The translations under genes and the position numbers were made by a program. A stretch of 64,000 nucleotides of DNA from Xestospongia bergquistia (Eukaryota > Porifera > Demospongiae > Haplosclerida > Petrosiidae). The stretch is taken from the NCBI GenBank assembly GCA_963965975.1, contig OZ014413.1, positions 2,048,501 to 2,112,500 of the forward strand, written 5' to 3'. Position 1 is the stretch's first letter; every line of letters begins with the position of its first letter. Below, one piece after another: positions 22,401 to 33,460 of the stretch. The notes under the pieces were generated by a model that saw only the letters and a list, made by a program, of their open reading frames with translations, was not told the DNA's origin and searched no databases.

Positions 22401-25400
22401 GAAGTTTGATCCTTATGCCATATATTTCCCAATCAAGTAATGGAGGAGAGTCTGCTTGAATTATAAACATTTTTTCTCCACCAATGTACACATCATGAAG
22501 AATATCTGAAACATTTGTCAATTAAATCATTTATAGTTTTACTTACAATTGGTTTTAGCTCCATGTAATCCCAATGACTCTGTTTCCATCTTCTCAATCA
22601 CATCTAAAAATGTTACAATATATTATGTGACATATTGCAATGAGATAATATTAAAGTTTTTACTATTATAAGCAAATACACAATATATTTACCTTTAGCT
22701 TGCTGACATGTTGTCTCGTCTTCCATTAATAATTTTTTATCCAGTTTCTTTATCTCTTCTTGTAACTCTTTAATTTTAGCTAAAGAAATAAGAAACAAAA
22801 TAGAGGTGATCATTCATTGAGTGTTTACCTTTTGTCTTGTCTAGCTCCATGCTCATATTTTTCTTAACTTTTTTGTCTTGTTCTGATTGTTCTTTAAGCA
22901 TTTGGATTTTTTCTACATACACAAATAATTACACACAAACATACGTGGGTATATTACACAATATGGTTCATTGATCTATATGTTACTAAAAGAATTACTA
23001 AATGATATCATTGTTACATGAACAATATCAATATAAACAACATATTAACTTGCCAACTCAATTTTTTAAGATATTGCTCGATGGCTGTTATGTTTGGAGA
23101 GGTGAGCAGGTTGGTATGAATCTCATACAATGATAATTATATTGAATATGGTCTACATGCATTGTATAAACCTGCTAATTGCAATTTGGAAATGCACAAT
23201 TGAACCATTGAACCATAACAGAACTAATTAATACCAATTGATTCCAACTAGCTGATGTTGTATGACTTATGAAGAATGAAGTAGCCATTTAAGCCTCTAG
23301 GTTTACATGTTAAAATGTTAACCTTTCATTCAATAGCTTTTGGTTATGAATCTCAATATAAAATATAAATATGTAACCTAATTTGTATAAACCACATTTC
23401 TCAATAATGTTCTAATGAAATGCACTCAAATGCTTAACCTCGCTGCAGTCTTATCCAGAGACTTTCTTTATTCTTTTAGCCTCCTCAAGTGACATAATCT
23501 CACGTGATGCGCTAGATGATTATTGATGACCCAGCATTTCTCTTCAATCAAAGGGAAAAAAGCTTTGCCTTTTAGTGTGTCTACTGGGTACTTTGCACTC
23601 CAATTGACATGCAAAAGGTCCAATACTTTCCAACTTCTTAGTAAAAATTAGTGATTCTCCAATGACAGCTATGGTGCTAGTATTTTTAGTTCGCACTCAA
23701 TGTATCGACAAAGATAACTGCCAAAAGTTAATAAAACTGTCATAACATTCCAAAGAAGTATTTTTGCCAAACTTCTCACTTTAAAAAGTTGGAAAATGTC
23801 ATAAGCTGTATGCAGGAGGTTTTTATTGAATTCATGAGTCTTCACTGAAAGCTGTGCTTTTTTCAAAGGTTTTTCAGACATTTAAAGCTTTTTGTTCGTT
23901 TGATGCTCCTTTTGGCAGTATTCTTAACAAGTACAGAAGTTTTGCTACCATCCACTATAGTTTGGTGGCTACTACCAGTGCTGTGTTTGCTGAGATAAAG
24001 CGGTTCAAAGCCATTTGCCCAGATAACAGACAGACACACAGACACACACACTGACATACTACAGTAACCCTCGCTATGCACCCATGCACAGCGAGGTTAA
24101 CTAGCTAACACTTGACTGTGCATGTATCCATGTTGTTCAGCATGTCTGGCAATTTTGATAATCAAGTATTGTAATGATTGATAGGACTGGATATGGAAAT
24201 GTGCATATAGAGATGTTCACTCAAAATAAGTCCCAAGAAATGTGGTTTTACTAAATTGGGCATATAGAATGCAAACTATATCATAATACCATCATTTTCT
24301 TTGACAGTAAACTTCAATACTTTAACCTCAGCTTGTAAGTTTTCTAGCTCCATCTTTTGGGTTGTGTCTATACATGTGATTGAAAAAAAGAACAAGGAAA
24401 TACATTAACAATTTGAAGGCATGTCTAATAAGGTGAATAAAGAAGCATTCTATAGAAATTAGAGACACACAGAATTGTCTCAGTAAATTCTAATGATGGA
24501 TTGCTTATTATAACTTTGAAGTACCCAGTTAAATATACTACATTTCAATTATGAATGCCAACTTTTCAAACATTCATATATAGGATTACCTTTGAGTGCC
24601 AGATATAGTGAAAAGTCAAATGTCAAGTACAATTACTATGAAATAACATGTACCTTCAGTTTGTGCAATGGTTATTTCTTCTTTCTCTTTAACTTGTGAT
24701 GTCACTGTTTGGTTAGAATCTTCCATTTTTAGTTGTTTTTCTGCCATTGCTAATAAAAACTCTTTCTTTTCAACTATAATAATTAAGAAAGATGACAAAT
24801 AACAAGTAATTAATGTGAAAACTGAATTTAAAAAGCAACTCTTTATATTGAATGAAAATAGTCTCTACCTAATACTTTCTCTCTATCTTTTGTCATTGTT
24901 TTTCTTATTTTTTCTTGAAGTTCATTTTTAATTGGTTTCATTTGTTGGCTTGCTTCTATATGATGAACATATCCTCATAACATAAAGCCTTCCACTTGCA
25001 GGATCCTTACCACATCCAATAGATATGTCATGAGGTGGTGAGTCAGAATCATTATCAGATGATGACTCTGATTGTTCTGAATATACAGCTTCCATTAATT
25101 TTAGCTCCTTTAGTGCTTTCGTTTTTCCTGTTGTAACTAAGTTTAAAAGGCTTGACAAGTAATTTTCTAACTCACTTTCTTCATTCTTTTGGTCATCATA
25201 CAATTTTGAGTGTTTCTTTTTTGATGAAATAGATACACTTACATCTGATCTTAAAACATGTCTTCGTATCTCTTCACTAATTTTAGTCTGTCCCAAAATT
25301 TTGCTCTTCACAGCAGTAATGATACTGTTCCAAGTCACTTCTGTTGTGTAGTTATCAATCCAACATTGTAATACTGATGACAACTTAATTAAATCTGGTA

Positions 25401-28400
25401 AAGGACTATGTAGTAGACTCTTAAGTTCCGTATAAGGAACTCTTAATGCTTCTCCAATGTTAAACCATAGGTGTTTGATATCAGCTAACAGTTCAAGAAG
25501 ATCATGTTTATCAGGAGTTGATTTGAATATAGAATCTAAGTGATAAGTAGACAAAAACAGTAAATTTTAACAGGAATGAAAGATCTGTGCTATTTGCTAA
25601 TATTAATATAACGTGGATACACTTAGCATATAAATAATAAATATAATATTACCTATAGCTAAATAAGTATGAAGATCTTCTGGTTTGGACTAAAAAGAAT
25701 AAATTATAATATAATTTCCCATACAAATATAAAAAGAAAATACCTCATCAAACCAAATAGTATGTTTCATTTCCAGTATTATGTATCCCCCTCCTTGGAC
25801 ACATTTAGCAGCTACAGGATCATCATATTCACATATAGCAGGATGAGGAGGTAAAGATTGACATGTAGTACATGGAAATCCAAAGAAGTGTCGAGACTTG
25901 TACATATAATGTAATGATTGAGTCACTATCTTTATAGCTTTGTCAAGAGTTCGATATATATCATAGACTGGTACTATTGGTCCTATAGAAATAGTATTTG
26001 GCCATATTTCGAGGTATGTAGCTCGACTAATAAGTGTGACCTGATAATAGAGTTTTTTAACTCTAAAAGTAATTTTGTTATGAAACTGAGGTGTATCATC
26101 TAAAGTCCAGTCCATTTCTGATGACTGTTTTGTGTTGAGCAAGTGAACTACTAGACAACTGAACACACCTATAGGGCAATAACCACATTCGAAGTAGATT
26201 AGTAAAGGAGCAAGAGACATGGACTGATCTCTTTGTTCTTCTTCTATTACAGCAGGTTTGAGAGCACAAGGCATAAAATAATATTTTGGGCCATTTTTAA
26301 TTACTGTAGGCCCAGCCACGATGTGAAGATGTCTTAGAAGTGATATGAGTATGACAGGAGAAAGACGATCATCTGATTTTCTTGAAAACTTTATAATATC
26401 CTCTTCTGTAAATTGACCTGTTGTACGAAACTCATTTTCTAAAGCAGCATTTTCTGATGACTTAAAAGTAAAACAAGATGTGATTAGATGTGTAATACAA
26501 TCAAATACTAGTTGTAGGTCAGTAATGACAATGTCTTTTAGTCCATTCACCTCTGGATAGTACATAATACTACCTACTCTATGATGTAGAAACCAGAGGG
26601 CAAACATAAAGTCTTCTTTGTCAGTGATACCACATTCCAATGCTAACTTATAGCATGAATTAATGTCATGTAGAGACTTGTTAATCTTTCTTAACTTGAT
26701 ACTGAATGTACACCAAGATACTGGAATAGATAACTCTTGAAATTTGTTAGAGATGACTTTGTGAAGCATACTTCGTAATTCATCGATCTCTAATATGTCA
26801 TATGTTGTATCAATAGCATATATCAATTGATCTGGACTTGCAAACTGCACTAAATTTTCATGAAACAATTCAGAGTTCTGTATTTTAGCTTTGAGTTGTT
26901 CATTAACTTCAGCCACTTTACTATGATCTACTTGATCTCTGTGGGTAGCAATAAGGAATGCAGCAGATTCTGAATCATCATCAATTGGTGACTCATTAAA
27001 ACTCCATCCAATAGTATTTTGTCTTAAACAAGCTATACTAGCTAATGAACGAAAAATGACTTCTTCATGAGTAAGAGATGTTTCATAAGGTTGTGATTCA
27101 CCAGTAGGTGATTGATAAGTAATGTAATAACGACATCTCAAGTCTTCTGTTAACTTGAAAACTAGTAAATTGATAGCTGGACCAGTGATAAGAGCTGGTA
27201 ATATTTCATGAAATTCAGGTTGTCCTCCAGTGTCAATGATATGTAACATTGCATGATTGTCTTGACTAATTTGTCTAGTTCTCTCTTCATATATTTCTCT
27301 TTCAGTGACAGGAATAGTTTGAACAGTTTCTGATAAAACTTTAACAGCTTTTGCTTTGGAATTATCATTTTCAACTGTTTCTTGTACCTGTTGTCCTTCC
27401 ATGTCAGATGAGATGAGAGTCTCCCAGTCAAAAGCATTTTCATCAACAGCTAATTGATCTATCAATTGATTGTCCGAATTTTCATGACTTGCACTAACAA
27501 ATGCAGTCAATAATGATGACATTTGATTTGATGAACTCTTGTACTTCTTAGGTTTGACCTGATGTTGTCCAGCTGTGTTACTGGACACAGATTCCAGTAT
27601 AAACACAGCTTCTTCATCTACATTTTGTTTATTCCATTCAGTGACATTTTGTAGACAAGAAACCATACCACCTTCTTGTTGTAGTTTACGAAAGGAATCT
27701 ACCGGTACTGCTGCATCAACAACACCAGTACTAAAAGAGGGTACTATAAGTGACTCATTCAATAACCTCTTCTTTAAAGTACTTTTACCAGCACCTGGTG
27801 GTCCTGTTAGTATACATTTTACAACTCGTAAAAATGCCACTCCAGTACTTTTCATTGCTAGTTGAAACTTATTGTGAAAGTTGATAACTGTTTGTACACG
27901 TTTATCTCCATACTCACTTAAAGAAGACAATACATCTGTATCACAGTCAGGGTGATCTAGAAGATACTCCAATATTTCAATGAAGCCATGCTTACAAGCA
28001 TAATGTAATAGAGTATGGCCATCTTTGTCTATAGCATTAACACAACAACAACATCTTTCAACTAGATACCTCACTAACTCTATATTGTCAGAATATGAAC
28101 ATGCTATGTGAAGGGGTGTTTGACCATTAACGTCTTTAATGTCTGGATTATATCCAATGTTGTGGATGAGGTAGTGGACAATATTTACATCACCTAATGT
28201 AACTGCATGATGTAAGGGAAATAATGTTGTAGAATCAAGCCACTGAACAACATTATCTTTAGTCACAAGCTTTGCTAAGGTCACATGATCCTCTTGAATT
28301 ACCCTGTTCATAAAATCTTTAAAAGATATCTTTTTAAGCAATGGTACCATTATTTCCCAAGTTGATATCTTAACACACTGATAGATATCATCAGGAGACA

Positions 28401-28809
28401 ATACAATATTTTGGTTACATATAAATAAAACAATGTCTGAATGTTGATTCTTACAGGAATAATAAAGAGGGGTGTGTCCATGAATGTCATGATGCAATAC
28501 GAAACTATCTTGATGTTGAGTGAACAAGAATCTAACAAACTCAAGTTTACCAGTGATACATGCTAAATGAAGTAGAGTTGAGCCTTCATTATTAACTAAG
28601 GAGCCACAATCCACTATACCAGAGATACTAAGAAGGTACTTTAAAACCTCTAATCCACATTGAACAGAACTACAGCACAAGTGAAATAAATTGTTCCCTT
28701 GATCATCACGGATCCAAGGAGAAGCTCCTAGTTTAATAAGTCTCTTGACACTTTCCAGATCACCTCTAGTACAGGCAGTACAAAGTTCAGTTACTAAATA
28801 TGACTCCAT
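19448..28809 (-). CDS. Ankyrin / Roc-COR GTPase / Death / coiled-coil / ZU5-like / CARD-like protein (paralogue 1)
   Basis: Twenty-one exons sum to 6450 nt (2149 residues): 25744-28809, 25653-25689, 25011-25535, 24869-24955, 24654-24773, 24290-24367, 22829-22912, 22693-22779, 22547-22603, 21930-22505, 21701-21889, 21509-21645, 21303-21464, 21072-21255, 20959-21033, 20350-20676, 20208-20300, 20002-20166, 19844-19951, 19577-19789, 19448-19527. Exon 1 encodes ankyrin repeats (1-310), a P-loop GPPGAGKST near 340, DTGGQPEFHE near 525, THRD near 618 (Roc G1, G3, G4), a COR domain (WFLHHRVGSIMYYPE) and a C-x2-C/HPAIC end. Exon 3 is a Death domain, exons 4-9 coiled coil, exon 10 ZU5-like (LPQGALPP, VELEIQHCA), exon 16 CARD-like, and the rest a charged tail. 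Most effector exons start and end in phase 1. Exon 3 could instead run on to a stop at 24928. ATG at 28809 is chosen over an upstream GTG. Architecture recalls DAPK1 without its kinase. Confidence 0.75.
23434..24100. mobile_element. TTAA-flanked DNA element (piggyBac-like MITE candidate) in an intron
   Basis: A 659-bp segment bounded by TTAA on both sides (23434-23437 and 24097-24100), starting CCTCGCTG and ending CAGCGAGG. TTAA duplications are characteristic of piggyBac elements. The right end also folds on itself (CCTCGCTATGCA opposite TGCACAGCGAGG). No transposase was recognised. It sits in the intron between coiled-coil exons 24290-24367 and 22829-22912. Confidence 0.6.
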
Positions 28810-29045
28810 TGTTGACACGGTTACTGTAAAAATATAACAAACACAGTAATAATATCCTTATTAATCCAAGTGATAAGTGACTAGATTTTAGACAACTAAA
28901 TTGTTCGTACTATATAGTAGATATAGTATGTTGTGACTTTTCTCTTAGAGATGTACTGATTTGTTGACACATGTGATTATTTTGTGTAAATATTCAAAAC
29001 AAATTATGTCATTATTATCTTTTAGTTAATAAAGTTCAATAAAAA

Positions 29046-29782
29046 TAAAAGTTTGTCAAAATAACATTATGTAAAGCTGTTTGTAAATGTTCAATATTCT
29101 TATGGTCTCTAATTGTATCAAGAGCAAATATAACCTGTTCTTTACTAGAAAATTGGAGCAAATTCTCATGAAATAGTTCAACACTATTTTGTATCTTTAA
29201 TTTAAGTTGTTCATTAACTTCATACACTTTACTTTCATCAACACAATCTCTGTGAGTAGCAACGAGAAATGCAGCAGGTTCCGAGTCATCTTTAATTGGT
29301 AATTCATCAAATGTCCATCCAATCGTGTTTTGTCTTAAACAAGCAATACTGGCTAATGAACGAAAGATAGCTTCTTCAAGTGTATAAGATGATTCATAAG
29401 GTTCTAAATCATCATTGCTTGATCTATAAGTGATTTTGAAACAACTTCTGATGTCATCTGTAAGTTTAAAAGTAATTAAATTGATAGCTGGACCAGTGAT
29501 AAGTGCTGGTAAGATCTCATGAAACTCAGGTTGTCCTCCAGTATCAATGATGTGTAACAAAGCATGGCTACCCTCACTGATCTGTTCTGATGTAGCTACG
29601 TCTTCCAACTTAGCTCTATTAATAACATAATTAGTTTGTACAGTTTCTGATAAAGTTTGAACAGCTTTTATATTAGAAGATATAACTGGTTTTTCGTCAA
29701 AAAGGTCTAAAGTCATGTAGTTCCTGTTACCATTTTCATTGTCATCATGTATATAAGTCACAATGTCATCTTGTGTTTCATG
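29046..29782 (-). pseudogene. Inserted fragment of a Roc GTPase / COR coding exon
   Basis: An intronless stretch closely related to paralogue 2/3 coding sequence. It runs from METQDDI (with one G lost from ATGGAAACA, shifting the frame) through AVQTLSETVQTN, DTGGQPEFHEILPALITGP and ATHRDCVDESK to the start of COR (VILTNF). It has no ankyrin part, no P-loop and no effector exons. Both edges join 5' flank that is contiguous in paralogue 3 (about 56825-56880), so the fragment was inserted into the flank. Long open reading frame retained, so recent. Confidence 0.85.
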
Positions 29783-32327
29783 GTATTTAATTTGGTAATT
29801 TACCTACTTTTTTTGATGTATATTAGCAAAAAATTATGAAAAAGAAATAATTCTCCTATCATTGAAAACTATACTTTGTTTTACTGCTATATATAACAAA
29901 GTAAGTTCTTCTCTTGACTAAAAGTTGCTTCAAAATAACACAAGCTTGTAAGTGAGTAAGCAGTTTAACAAAACTACCATGAATGTTAGTGTGTATAGAT
30001 GAATATAGAAGATCTATAATTTCCTACAGTTATTGGACAAACTAATAAATGCTCTCTAGTTGTTTAACACAACAAAAGCCTTTTGTTTAATAATGATTTC
30101 AGAAAGAGTTCCACTAACTTTTAGTAGTTTAGTTTATTCCTAGTCTGAAATATAAAGATGAGTGAAGCATCAAACTAAAGATTATGAATAGCTTGAGATA
30201 TAACATTAGAGTGAAGTGAAAAACTTGAAACTGAACAGATAACTCACAGTTTAGAGAAAGTAGGACACTAACATAATGTCAATGTAGTTGAATTATGTCA
30301 AAATTGTCTATTTTCAAAAATTGAATACTTTGAATGCTTTAAAAGGCTTGTTAGTTAACATTAATTTATATGCTATGGATATATGCATCAGGGTCAAAAA
30401 CAAATTAATACTTTCTCCTACATTGTTTTAATTGTAACATGAACTTTTGTCAGTAAATAAAAAATGTTCATTAACATTCACTTGTGCCTTGTAAAGCAGG
30501 TTGGGCCATTTTAAAATAGGGCCATCTGGATTTAAAACTGGTTAGCAGTTTTAAAGTGAAAAGTAACATATAATAATCTACATGACACAAACAGTTTAGG
30601 ACTTCCTGGTATGATTTGTATGTCAGTTTTTGAAATCAAAATTAGAAAAATGAAGGCATACAAAAGTAACTGCGACATTCTTTGAAAGAATAAAAATACT
30701 ATGGCTTGTTTGTTAATATGGCTAATTTGTTAATAGTACAATAAAAAGAAGAAAAGAACACTTATTAAAGCTACAAAAATTATATATTAGTATATAGTAA
30801 TGTCTTTAGTAGACTATAGCTATAGAATACAAGATTTAGGGAGAGAAGCAAGCAAAATAGCAAAAAGTTTTGAGCGTAATCAGTCATGTTTGTGATAGTT
30901 AATAGAATTCATTGGTTATTATATGCATTGATAGTTAAGGATGTAGCTTTATTTCATTCATCAGTATCTATTGTTGCATACAATAGAGTACAATGAAGTG
31001 AGTGGACAAATAAATATATATATAGTAACATGTGGTCCAAGTGATTATAGGACTATCTAGCATGTGTTGTGTTCTGACAATAAACACATAGTTATCAAGT
31101 TACTAGTTTATAATTTTTATATTAATGTCTAATCTGACATTGGCAACATTTCGAAGGGTCAGCAACACCAGATTATTAAGGGTTAGTAGTATACATCACA
31201 CTAATAGATGATAAAGATTAACTCATTGTCTAGTATTCTTGTATATCTGGATTGAAATATGGTGATCAATACTTTTCAATTTAACAAGTGTAAATCTTAC
31301 TAGTGTATGCATCATTGACAAAAAGGTCAAAGTTCACATGAATATTTAATAATGTAAAATAGCAAAAGTTTTAAACAGTGAAAATTTGAGATTGAACAGC
31401 TGAGTCTCAAAGCCACCAACAGTCTAATGATAAATGTTGTAATCATTGATATCTAAGTAATGTAAAACTGAAAGTTATATTAGTCACACCTATTCAAATT
31501 TACTTCACTGTTTACACATCATCTATTGCTATAGTGTTTGTGAAAAAGTCTGATATTAAGATTTAATTTTGGCAGAGTTGTTTGTCATGCGCCAGGAATT
31601 GACCTTTTAAGTTTACTAAGGGTTAATAATTTTTAGTGTGTTCATGAGTTTTGGCTTTAGTTATGAGTACAAAGATGTGTCTATTTTGTGAGAAGTGAAG
31701 CACAACCAAAGGAAATTTATTATTAGTAGTACAACTGTTTTATCAGTGATTGGATTCAATGATATCACGATATGTAGTCATATAGATAACTTAAAGGAAG
31801 CTTGCATATCAAAATTAAAAGCTAATAAAGACACAGCTTTAAAAAACTGATAGAAGAGTTTTAAATATTTAAAAGAAAAAACAAAAGGCACCAACAAAAA
31901 AATGAGACGAGTTCCCCTTTACCAGTTAGTAGACACACCAGTACATCATTGCTAATTAAAAACTGACAAAAGAACATTTTCTTGTTAATGAGCAGTTTGT
32001 TAAGATCCAATCTAATTCACATCTTTGTGTTTATAAAGAATACCTTGGAGTAGCAATGGCTATATTTTGGGCTTAATAACTATGTCATGCAGACATCAAA
32101 TCATTCTCTTTGGTGATTCATAAAACATTCTTTCTTAGTTGCCAAAAACTCTTTGTTTAGGAAATAGAGTGATGATGATACTAGTTATATCTATAAAAAA
32201 AAAAAAAATCAACTCTGAAAATGGGGCGTGGCCGGATTGGGATAACACTATTCTTTACCGTTATTACTACCGAGAGTCTTAAGCGCTATACACCAATTTG
32301 TAATTACTATATAAGTATTACACTAAC

Positions 32328-32445
32328 CTTTAATTTTCCAGACTGGCACGACAATAACCTCTGAATGAGCACCGCTACACTTCTTATCCTTCTCAGCTAA
32401 TAACAGTATCACGTGCCACTTCCACTCATGGTCTGACCAATCAGA
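32328..32445 (-). promoter_or_regulatory. Candidate promoter and untranslated first exon for paralogue 1
   Basis: On the minus strand, an inverted CCAAT box (32437-32441 on plus) and an E-box CACGTG (32410-32415) lie 80-110 bp upstream of a donor AAAG/GTTAGT, with the exon ending at 32328. The unit recurs at 48020-48145 upstream of paralogue 2 with the same spacing, and the block AGTGTAGCGGTGCTCATTC is well conserved. Splicing to the acceptor above the ATG would give a 3.5-kb 5' UTR intron. Inference only. Confidence 0.45.
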
Positions 32446-33460
32446 TTTCATCCTACTAATTAAGTAAATAAATTATTCATCTATGAATTTAAAATAAAGT
32501 GATATTCCTCTAACAGTTCTCATCGAGTTTCATGATAAATGTTATTTTTAAATTAAGTGATAATAAAGACGGAGGTAGTGACTGTAGAGATTATTATCTT
32601 TCACAATCAATCATAAGTAACAAACTTGTCGCTATCTCAATAGGAGACCAGTACTTGTTGTATGTTACATTAAGACCTGGATTGGCCTATATACTTGAGT
32701 ATAATCAAAGATATTAGTTATACAATTACTGACCTCAAATACTCATTTGACTGAATGATACATAATAAATGATGATATTAATGTTGTGGATAGTACATTG
32801 TATTCTATAAAGTTTGATATAAAGAGTTTTGTCAAAGCTGTTAAATTAATATATATAAAACAAAATATGTCAAGAGTTTTACTTACTTCAGTTATGAAAT
32901 AATATAACCTCCTCAGAAAGGTGTCATTAAACAGAGAGAAGAGAGACTGATTGACCATACAACTTACAATACCCTCTGGTAGTACTTAAAAATGCTTGTC
33001 ATTTCAAACCTAATGACAAAAGAATATTAAATTAAATTGGTTTGTGATATCAATGAGAAGTAAGTGTTTATATTATCATTTCATAACTAATATTTCTTGA
33101 TATTATGTAACTTTACTTCTTATCATCTCCTTCCATATCATTAGATATAATATGTCATTGTTATATTTAGTCACTAACAGTGGTAACTATTGAACGATCT
33201 ACATAGATACTGTCCTATTAATGATATACATGATTATAACATTTAATTTAGTTGATAATTCTATTAGTACTTACTTTATTAACTGAATTTATACATTATA
33301 AATAAGAGAGAATCTTCCATCTGTGTTTGTACTCATCCAAGAGTTCTAATCTATTAAGATAAAAATAAACATTTAATTTAATAAATGTGTATATTCTATA
33401 CAAATGTAAGTACATGTACTACAGGTATTTACAATGTAAGAGGCGCAATTCAATGTCTGC

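Larger units (their letters stand above)
28810..33460. other. Upstream region of paralogue 1: 5' UTR intron candidate, duplicated flank, no further gene
   Basis: Just above the ATG is an acceptor (TTTTTACAG followed by TAACC), shared with the other two paralogues. So an untranslated first exon further upstream is likely; a candidate is given at 32328-32445. About 29800-30800 is homologous to 44700-45640 and to 56880-58400. About 32090-33430 is homologous to 47761-49430. A GTPase-domain fragment at 29046-29782 is listed separately. The rest is AT-rich without visible genes. Confidence 0.6.

Noticed and set aside
19448-22912. A separate gene for the ZU5-like and CARD-like part
   Set aside because: No start codon context or promoter-like break was found, and phases continue from the Death and coiled-coil exons so that the total is a multiple of three. 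Kept as an alternative in the findings.
23669-24081. Small open frames inside the TTAA-flanked element
   Set aside because: No recognisable protein motif and they overlap on both strands; treated as non-coding element sequence.
28810-28818. Start of paralogue 1 three codons earlier at a GTG
   Set aside because: GTG is not a normal animal start; the following ATG (MESYL) is conserved in all three paralogues.
32500-32720. Small plus-strand coding frame at 32532-32717
   Set aside because: The segment is duplicated at 48270-48440 and 59311-59500, where the frame is not conserved.
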